From the NCBI GenBank assembly GCA_024663395.1, contig JANFAH010000008.1, forward strand, positions 124,001 to 188,000: a stretch of DNA of 64,000 bases, given 5' to 3'. The stretch is from Pisolithus tinctorius. Taxonomy: Eukaryota; Basidiomycota; Agaricomycetes; Boletales; Pisolithaceae. Made by a program: the position numbers and the translations under genes. Positions 56,478 through 64,000 of the stretch are shown here, piece by piece. Numbering within the stretch: position 1 is the first letter of the stretch; every line of letters starts with the position of its first letter. The notes under the pieces are model-generated. The model was not told the origin of the DNA, ran no database searches, and saw nothing but the letters and a program-made list of their open reading frames with translations.

Positions 56478-57726
56478 GACAAACAAGATAGCTAGAGACA
56501 GCTGCCGGCAGTCGAGTCACCTCAAGCTATTACTCTTACCAACTTCGTTGATCACCTTGGGGACAGACGGTAAGTCGTGCCGCCCTTTGGATGCTTTGCA
56601 TCCACTGACCTCATATCCTGCAAGCCCTTGTAAGGGTTATGTCACCTACCGGATGAGAAGGGTACGTCTATAGTCCTAAAAAGTACGTCTTTGCCGACAG
56701 GTTTCAGAACCAGGAGTGAGCCTTCATTCAACCGGAAATGCAGTCTCGCTTCACGGCATCCCTCCTGCATGCACTCATCCATGTAGGTCATGGACTGGGG
56801 TTCGGTCTGAAAGGTTTGGTAGTTGAAGGTGAGCAAACACATAGAATGGAGAACAGAAACTCAAGTTGGATCCTTAGGCCTTGTACTAGCTGCGGTTCAA
56901 GACGTAGACGAAAAAGACTCCTATCCTACGCGGTTCTTTATCAAAAACACGCACCTGACGACTGAGGTCGATACGCATGTCTTCGATATTATTGCGCACT
57001 TGATCCGAGACGGCAACCTCGAAGTTGAAAATGTACAGGTCTCTGGAGAATTCAAGCAAGCAGTGGACGAACACAGAACGTATCCGTGTAAACTATTGAC
57101 ATGGCGAAGAATGGAGAAATCGAGAGAAAAGTGGAGGAGTTAATCTGGTCGACCTCCACCCTGTGCGCCATTGGAGGTTTCGACGAGGCGGGGGAATTCA
57201 CTAGCGAATTTTTCCTGTAAGAATTAATCTCTACTATATCGTTCCGCTAGCTGACCTGTGGTCAGGATGCATATAATCACCTCAAGCCTGCTCTTGCCCT
57301 CTCTGATTGGACCCTTGACACCGAGCTCCCAGGCGCTGCTCCTGCATGCATACCTAGTGAGGGTGTTGGCATGGTGGGTAGCGCATGGTAGCCCAGCCCT
57401 GAACATCGAATCCTTCGCGGCATCCACATCCACTCACTTTATCGTTCCACCGTCAGAGGGAATTGACAGCTCCATCTTCCAGAAGGAACATTCCAATCCC
57501 TTCTTGCCTATCATTCGATCATCCATCCTCCACCCCAATGACCACTTATCCAAGATCCAACATTCTTTCGTGCATTTCGGCACCCTCTACGGCAACAGGC
57601 CAGCAGGCTACCACAAAGGTACGGAACTCGAAGGTGCCGAACTCCTTGATGGTTCGCTGTTCATTCGGGCAACCTTGCTGGCAGCGAATTACATGGGGGA
57701 GGCAACACCCGGAGTGTTAGTGGTTT
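56478..57726 (+). pseudogene. Questin-oxidase-like (DUF4243) relic, 5'-truncated
   Basis: Paralog of the next gene, lacking its first exon. Recognisable parts: 'NFVDHLGD' before a GTAAGT intron (donor 56570), a shortened third exon with 'KKYVFADRFQNQE' then TGA, 'LLHALIHVGHGLGFGLKGL', then 'THVFDIIAHLIRDGNL'. A frame change lies near 57090, 'GEIERKVEELIW' and 'FTSEFFL' follow, and after an intron ending in TCAG (57265) comes 'RMHIITSSLLLPSLIG' to 'AELLDGSLFIRATLLA'. It ends 'GVLVV', without the family's last segment. Family members are thought to catalyse a Baeyer-Villiger-type ring opening in anthraquinone metabolism, but most fungal copies are uncharacterised. Not functional. Confidence 0.75.
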
Positions 57727-58501
57727 AAATCGGCGTGTATTGTTGATATTTTCGTGTGAGGCAATCTTAAATGAAGTACGTTGTTAGATTCCACCATTCC
57801 AGTGAAGGACATCCGTGGATGATTCGACGTAATTCTTGATGAAATGGGTCCGCTCTGACTCAAAAGTGTGCGACATCAAGTGGTGACTGATCAGTAACGC
57901 AACCAGCACCTTGGCACGTGATCGTCATGTCCACTTGGCACCCGGTCATTCGCTCTCTCTCTCTTTTGAGCACTTCGGTGAGTCTACAACCGTTCAGGCC
58001 AGGTAGGTCCTGACAAAGGTATAGTTCAATGACCTTGGAGACTTTCCAAAGAGCGTTCTGATTTCCAGGAAATTTAGGTCTTGTAAGCTCTTACTCAGCG
58101 CATGCGTCATCCGTTGCCCTTCGAGCCTGATGCCATGTGCGCCCACGCCTCAGCGACCCGTGTTACGCTTTTTGATGTGTCAGCCTAAATAACAAGATCA
58201 CATCAGCCGGTCACGCCCCCACCAGTGGCCATGGTTGACGTTGCCCGCTGACTGCGGTAAACCTTACTAAACGCCACTAATATAGTTCCCGCCATTCGAG
58301 GATGTAGAACAAGCCGAGCGATTACATACGTTCTTTCGATGGTGATGAAATGAAATTGTGCTGAGTAGCCAAGCGACAACCCCGCCTCCCCCGTGACCCC
58401 CAAGGTACGATCAAAAACCTCGTATGCATACATTTATAAATACTGTACCTCGTCATGCGTTACTACCTCGTCACCATCACTTTCCGAAAACAAATTTCAG
58501 A
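57727..58501 (+). promoter_or_regulatory. Intergenic region with promoter of the questin-oxidase-like gene
   Basis: No coding frame. The last 250 bp are conserved with the decayed duplicate at 30310..30700, including a TATA-like 'atttataaatactgta' about 65 bp before the start codon and 'gaaattgtgctgagt' upstream, so this part is probably functional promoter DNA. A CT-run (tcattcgctctctctctctt) lies near 57950. Confidence 0.5.
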
Positions 58502-60169
58502 ATGGTTTCCGACAATAACAGGACCGTAATCGACGAACGATACCTCGACTCGTTGTTCCCTGCTCCGACTCTTCCACCTTCTTCGTTGTCTCCTCAGCGA
58601 TTCCCGGGGACTAGCGTCGAATCTGTTGCTGCTCTACGGGATGTCTTGAAGGACAATTACAAGCGATGGCACATCTACTTCAATTATCGTAAATTCCACA
58701 AGTTCGTCATTATCGGAACTATATTATTATATCCGCATCACTAAATTATATGAACAGCCATATTAACCACAGAGCGCTGGCGTTGTACGCTCTTGGTGCG
58801 AGTGGCACATCGATTAGGAAGTTTTACGACCTAGACTGTAAGAAACAACGCCCCGCGATAGAGACTCCCGAAGCTATAACTGCAGCCAACTTTGTCGATC
58901 ATCTGGGAGACGAAAAGTAGGTTCCCTCATCCTTTTCTCTGGAAGTTTATGTTCGCCAACGGTGCTATTTACTGCTCTAGGTACTATAAAGGATATTCTG
59001 CCTTCTTCAATGAGGAGCTCGACGCCAAGGGTGCTCCCCAAGTCTTGGAGGAGTATGTCTTCTCGGACAAGTTCCAATACCAAAAGGGAGCACCCAACCA
59101 CCCTGAGTTGTTGGCTCGTCTGACCTCGGGTGTCATGCACTCGATGATCCATCTCGGTTACGGACTGGAATTTGGTTTGAAGGGGATGATCGTCGAAGGT
59201 GCGCATTATGTAACCATGGATGAGCCAACACCGAAACCAGATTTGTAGGTTTGGCACTGTGTGCAGTCGAGGATCCAGATGTGAAGGGTTTCTATCCCTC
59301 TTCCTTCTTCTCCGGGGAGCCGGGTAACCTAGAGGAAACGACGCAGCTCTTGTCTTCCCTCAAATTGGATAACAAATCTCTCGGAAAGGCGGGAAACACT
59401 CACGCCTTCGACGTGATTGATCGCATGTTGAAAGATGATCACCTCAAAGTGGACGGTGTACCGAGCAGTGCGCAGGTGGTCACTAGGTCACACGGAGCCC
59501 GCGTCCGTCAGTATGCAGCCCAGTGGACCATGGACACCTCGAAGTCAGGGGAGATCGAGAGAAAGATGGAGGAGTTGGTTTGGACCGCTTCGGTAATTTA
59601 CGCTGTTGGTGGTTATGACGAGGAGAAAGGGTTTGCAGCAGAATTCTTCCTGTGAGATTCAAATTCCCTTAGAGTGGCGTGCCGTGGGACTGACAATTTT
59701 TTTTGCAAGAATGCACATTGTGACATCGAGCTTGTTTCTGCCTTCCGTGATTGCGAACTTGTCTCCTCGTTCCCAGGAATTACTGCTGCGAGCGTACTTA
59801 CAGACGATTCTGACATGGTGGGTTGCGCGGGGCCGGCCCGCGCTCAACATCAAGTCTTTCATGACGTCGACCCCTACCGAACCTGCCTCCACTGACAAAA
59901 AACCAATTTCCAACCCTTTCCTTCCGATCATTCAGTCTACCATCGTCCACCCTGACGATCACCTACCCAAGATCCAACGTGCGTTCGCGCACTATAGCAC
60001 TCTGTTCGGAGCCAAACCGGCGGGCTATCACAAGGATACAGAACTCGAGGATGCTGAGCTTCTAGATGGATCATTGTTCCTTCGCGCGGCTGTGCTGACG
60101 GACCAATACATGGATTCGAAGAAAGGGGAGACGACGTTCTTTTGGCACATGAGTGGTTTCTTTGAGTAA
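58502..60169 (+). CDS. Questin-oxidase-like protein (DUF4243), apparently intact
   Basis: Five exons: 58502..58701, 58758..58916, 58981..59198, 59249..59651 and 59710..60169, with introns of 50-64 bp whose donors are GTTCGT, GTAGGT, GTGCGC, GTGAGA (first intron GTTCGT with acceptor AACAG) and phases that fit. Family landmarks: 'NHRALALYALGAS', 'NFVDHLGDEKYYKGYSAFF', 'MHSMIHLGYGLEFGLKG', 'THAFDVIDRMLKDD', 'GEIERKMEELVW', 'RMHIVTSSLFLPS', 'HPDDHLPKIQRAFAHY' and 'AELLDGSLFLRAA'. Related enzymes (questin oxidase, GedK-type) open a ring in anthraquinones using NADPH; substrate here is unknown. A broken paralog lies directly upstream in tandem, and a decayed copy of its promoter is at 30.3 kb. No premature stop was seen. 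Confidence 0.85.
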
Positions 60170-60519
60170 GTGAATGACGACCCAAGTGTATTATTACAAA
60201 GAGCATGTTTTTTGTATGAGATATGTTCTGGACTGTTGTTCCCCACTCACATTGGAGTCCGTCCGTGGAAGTGTTGTTCGTTCCAACGGGTGTTACGTGT
60301 TGCGATCGATGACTCTAGTAGGTATGAGTGAATCTCTCCACGATCGGAAAATGCTTTGAAGGCATTATTATGTAATCTCGATCAACTTCGACATAACACC
60401 TATCTTATCAGTCCGATCAAGTATCAATAACAGCATACCATACCTACAATATAAAAGGCTGTCAACAATCTACAATGAGATCCTTTGGCGCTGTAACGAC
60501 AGAGTCAAGTTTTGCAAGA

Positions 60520-61055
60520 TTACAAGAACCGATTACTCGTAACGTCCATCCCTTTGGCCATTCTCAGCAGTACCACGTTGGAGGACAGACTCGAAAACTT
60601 GAACAACTCATTACTACCTGTTGCTACGGCAGCGGCAGCAGAATGGAAAACACTCACCCCGTTGCCGATGAATACTTCGGCTTTTTCAGCGATAGCCATG
60701 TCTACCGCCATGGACACATGGTATTGTTCCGCATCTAAATCCAAATCCACGGTACTCACGACGTCCTCCCATCCATCGTCTTTCAGTGCGCGCTTGACCT
60801 CTTCAAGCGCCCATGCCCGCTCGTTCGATAGGATATACACCCGATTCAGCGTTCGCTCGGCTTGGGAATGGTACTCTCGCCTCACGGTCCTCAACACGGA
60901 GACGATCTGGTTTGTTGTAGGTAGACAGTGCGCCAGGTAATACCCTTCCTTCAGCGCGTCGTCATTTTCGTACGGAGAGGGGTCGAAGCGGTCGAGTAAG
61001 GAGGGATGTTGATTAAATCCCATGTGTCTGGGCGGACGCAGAACTGACATCAGCA
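60520..61055 (-). pseudogene. O-fucosyltransferase-like protein, C-terminal part only
   Basis: The minus-strand frame holds the C-terminal third of a fungal GDP-fucose O-fucosyltransferase-like protein: 'GFNQHPSLLDRFDPSPY', 'YYLAHCLPTT', 'RVYILSNERAW', 'DGWEDVVSTVDLDLDAEQ', 'AVDMAIAEKAEVFIGNG', then a GTGAGT..TTCAAG intron (about 60668..60606) and 'FSSLSSNVVLLRMAKGMD' to the stop at 60520. The N-terminal two thirds, with the conserved HxRRGD-type sugar-nucleotide site, are missing. Homology stops at about 61055, where an AT-rich repeat begins, so the gene was cut there. Stop-free in the remaining part. Confidence 0.65.
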
Positions 61056-61270
61056 AATTCACACATTACTATTTTCTGTACTATTCAGACTATTTATGTA
61101 CTATTCACACCAAAATAGTCAAAAAGGACATAATAGTCATTTTAGTAGGTTTGTTTTCTATCCATACTTTTTTTTTGTGCTATTTTTCAACTATTTGTGC
61201 TATTTTACCCACTATTTCTACTATTTAACTTGTTGTCGAATGAAACTTTCTTTGCACTTATTTTCACTAT
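61056..61270. repeat. AT-rich low-complexity segment
   Basis: Repeats of 'actatt', 'ctattt' and their complements ('aatagtc') over about 210 bp, including a run of nine T. It marks the breakpoint of the fucosyltransferase-like gene and could be the end of an inserted element. Confidence 0.5.
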
Positions 61271-61498
61271 TTTTTTGCTTTTGTTCAGCTCACAGGTAGG
61301 AAATAAAATGCAATGCATTTGAAATGAAGTGTGACTCAAAAAATTAAATGAGCATAGCCCTATGGTGATCCAAAACAAAGGTGACTCAAGATGAAACACA
61401 AAAACAAACACAATTAGTTAAATGACTGTAATTGCCAACAAGTGACTTGGGACAGAGGGAGGGAGAGAATGAGATCACGTCCAAATGATGAGATCCTA
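61271..61498. other. Short spacer
   Basis: No gene recognised; lies downstream of the DUF6532 gene. Confidence 0.2.
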
Positions 61499-64000
61499 TC
61501 AATGACTTGTCAGTAGTGTGCATAAACAACAAAATAACTTACAGAGAGTGGCAATTAGATCGTTGACATCATCCTCCCCATGTTGAAAGCTCCCTTCCTC
61601 TGATACGGCATCCATACTGCACAGAATGAGGATAGTTGCTCCCACAATGATGTCATGGAGCATGGCATTATCATGCTTATTGATGGCTATAGCATATTGC
61701 CTGGTGTGGGGGCCACAATTCTGCTTGGAGAATGCTGAAACAGCTGACAATTCCTTCCCAGTCACCTTGTTCACCTTGAGGGGGATCTTGATGGCTGCCT
61801 TTCTGAAGGACATGTACTTAATGTCAATTTGCAGCTCACCAGTTTTGAACAGGGAAAGGGTATGGTGCAACTAAAGAAAATGATTTAGCTGACTGTCTAG
61901 GGCTAAAATGCAATACATACCACTGCACAGCAGAGGGCTAGCATGCCCTTGACACCAATTTTTTTCAGTTCCCCAATCTTCAGTTTTGGAACATCAGGAG
62001 AATCAGCACAGGGTCGCAGATGCACATGGCCAAGGAGGAATAATACAAAGTATGACCAGAAAATGTTCTCTGGTTTGTGAGAATCTTGGTCTACATATAA
62101 AAATGCGAAGCCTTCCAACAGCTTGGAACAGAGCTCCTGAGCCTGGGCAAGAGATGGCATGCCAATTTCTGGATCTGAGACAAGGAAGTGAGTGATAAGA
62201 GTAATTGCAATGGATCCAAAGTTGCTGCACCACTGGCAGAGTCATTGACATGCCTGCCCAAGAAAGCATGAGTCAAGTAGCAAGGTAAATAATACTAACA
62301 GTACAATATTAAAGATCACCATCCCAGGACGAATGTCATTCAGGTCCTTGAAATCTGGAGCAATGGTTAGGATAATGATTCACAGTGACTGTATGAGTTC
62401 ATCATCTGAGATTGTCCAAGGGTCAGCTAAGCTTCCAGCCCACACAAGGAGAGTGGGTATGATGGCTTTCATCCACAACTTGCCTGCCATCAGCACAGAT
62501 GGCAGATCTTGGTTTCAGTAACAAGGGCACTTGCTGGCCTTGCCCGTGGTCCTCATTGAAGACGCTTGACCTTCTGTGGTGCTCGTCTGTCGTGATTCTT
62601 GGTCCACATCCCTGTTGACCTTTGATTTCTTTGGTTTGTCCACTCCATTATTGGTCTGTGATTCCAAAAGAATTAATGTACAGTTCAAATAGACTAAAAA
62701 CATACCATCATGACATGCAATTCCTCAGCAGGCAACATACAAGAGTTCAAATTATAATCCTCAACATTGAAGTATTCATCATTGAAGTCCTCAACCTCAG
62801 ATGAGGTGACATAGTCGGCATCATCACGATCCAAATGCTTGTGCTTCGAGCTGGCCTGCACCTCCTCAAAAATAAGTGGATTGAATTCATTGTTGCTCTC
62901 TACATTGTTAGCCATGCTTGCGACCACCTAGAAGCAATATAGAATACAGCAGTTGATTTGCATCAAGAGACATACCTTGAATTTGTCATGACCTATGGCC
63001 TTGACAGGGAAAGCTGGTTGGTCTTCTAATTCCTCTTCGTCCATGTCATGGGTTGGCGCAGGCATCTTTCCCTAACCGAATATGTTGAAGATGACTGATC
63101 CTATTTGATAACATAGCACATACCTGGTATGCTAGGTTTGCATTGGAGTTGATGGTGGTAGTAGCTCTGCTTGTCAGGGAAGGGACAGAGGTTGATAATC
63201 TGTTGGAATGTGGTGTTGGCCCAGTTGGGATGTCCTTGACCCAATGATGGACCTGGCAGTCCAAATTGATACCTGGATCGTTCAGGGTACTGAGGGCATT
63301 CCAGGTGAGGTTCAGCCAAAACAAAGTTGACTCAGTAAGTAGCAGCATCTGTGGTATCAAACAGTGGAAAATAAGAGCATATGTTTGCTGGGAGATTTCA
63401 TTGGATCCATGTGTCAATGCCACACATGCCAGCAGATCAAGGTCAGCGACTGCACCTTGCCTTCTCAACATGCAGGTAGCTGTTCTCCCACTCTGTGGCT
63501 TGTTGCTTGTATAGTCTGCAATAGCAGGAGCAGTTACTTGGTGAGCATTGACTTCCATATCTTCCATATCAGCAACTTCTGATAAGTTATCAGTGTCTGT
63601 GATCAGATGACATAATCAAAATGTCCTCACCTTCAACATGAGGTTGGATGGCCACACTTCCAGGTTTTCCTTGAAGGCTGACAGGCCCCTGTCTTGCTCT
63701 GACTGACTTTGCTTTAGCAGCGACTTGGATTGCCTGTCTGGCCTCCATCACAACAGGAGGACTGATTCTCTGGTGAGTATCTAGTGTCATGTTATCAGTG
63801 TCTGTGGTCAACTGACATAATTGTTCTTACCTTCAATGCAAGGTTGGATGGGTGTATTTGTAGACCTGCTACTGGCAGGTGCCTGTCTCGGTCTGACTGG
63901 CTTCACTTTGGCAGTGTCTTGGATAACCTGCCTGGCCTCCATGGTGGTCTCCATCTCGCTGACTCGGGCATGAACCTGCTGGATAGCAGTTGCCTGAGCA
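61499..64000 (-). pseudogene. DUF6532-family protein, 3' part, cut by window end
   Basis: Minus-strand, multi-exon gene entering from beyond 64000. The C-terminal domain reads 'AIIPTLLVWAGSLADPW', 'DFKDLNDIRPGMVIFNI', 'NFGSIAITLITHFLVSD', 'LCSKLLEGFAFLY', 'VPKLKIGELKKIGVKGML' and 'DDVNDLIATLC', the conserved block of DUF6532 proteins of mushroom-forming fungi (function unknown). A GTATGT..CTTTAG intron separates the last two exons (about 61922..61874). Upstream are acidic exons ('DRDDADYVTSSEVEDFNDEY'), a basic Lys-rich linker and two copies of an exon starting 'MEARQ'. One TGA after 'DDELIQSL' (near 62387) stands where Arg is expected, so this copy is probably inactive. The gene is CpG-poor. 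Confidence 0.65.
63628..63990 (-). repeat. Duplicated exon-plus-intron unit in the DUF6532 gene
   Basis: Two adjacent units, about 63580..63760 and 63780..63960. Each encodes 'MEARQxIQxxAKxKxVRxRQ' and a following 'IQPxxE', then a GGTRAGRAC donor and an intron with 'cacagacactgataac'. Both exon and intron are duplicated, so it is a recent segmental event. Confidence 0.7.

Noticed and set aside
1..64000. CRISPR arrays, rRNA or tRNA genes
   Set aside because: No regularly spaced short repeats, rRNA motifs or tRNA cloverleaf sequences were noticed; the DNA is eukaryotic.

Overview
The window reads as nuclear DNA of a mushroom-forming basidiomycete (Agaricomycetes). The evidence is short introns of about 50-60 bp with GT(A/G)NGT donors, a NACHT-WD40 (NLR-like) gene of the fungal type, a DUF6532 protein, tandem questin-oxidase-like genes, and a mix of Harbinger, Ty1/copia, Ty3/gypsy, tyrosine-recombinase (Ngaro/DIRS-like), Helitron and Tc1/mariner-type elements. 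All calls were made by eye from the sequence and from remembered family motifs; no database was searched.

Layout. 0-3.3 kb: a broken serine-protease-like gene, an unassigned stretch and a coiled-coil gene, all on the minus strand where coding. 3.84-7.28 kb: a complete PIF/Harbinger transposon with 90-bp terminal repeats, a TAA target duplication, and both genes killed by TGA codons. 7.3-12.4 kb: a nearly intact Ty1/copia element (291-bp LTRs, duplication GTTCC). 12.7-13.7 kb: a truncated paralog of the protease-like gene. 13.7-17.5 kb: degenerate DNA with a duplicated segment. 17.5-28.4 kb: one NACHT-WD40 gene cut in two by a 7.6-kb Ngaro-like element, itself hit by a 1.83-kb LTR. 28.4-40 kb: solo LTRs, a 1.58-kb foldback, a gypsy pol fragment, a nucleotidyltransferase-like gene and a CpG-rich solo LTR. 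40.3-45.9 kb: a Helitron. 46.25-53.14 kb: a second copia copy, with another copy of the 1.86-kb LTR inside its left LTR, splitting an AT-hook gene. 54.3-56.2 kb: a mariner-type transposase with a solo LTR in an intron. 56.5-60.2 kb: a dead and an apparently intact questin-oxidase-like gene. 60.5-61.05 kb: a 5'-truncated fucosyltransferase-like gene. 61.5-64 kb: a DUF6532 gene running off the end.

Main theme. Transposons and host gene pieces between about 19.5 and 56.1 kb are strongly depleted in CpG, and where reading frames can be followed nearly every inactivating stop is CGA changed to TGA. The 5' half of the NLR-like gene has about 45 CpG in 1 kb; its 3' half, beyond the inserted element, has about one in 1.4 kb. 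Two retrotransposon copies of one family, two paralogous promoters and the split repeats of the Ngaro element show the same contrast inside and outside the block, while one solo LTR inside the block is full of CpG and so looks younger than the decay. This suggests CpG-directed silencing (methylation plus deamination, or a premeiotic mutation process) that spread over a nested-transposon island and stopped at sharp borders. Genes that look functional are the coiled-coil gene and the second questin-oxidase-like gene; most others are broken or relics.
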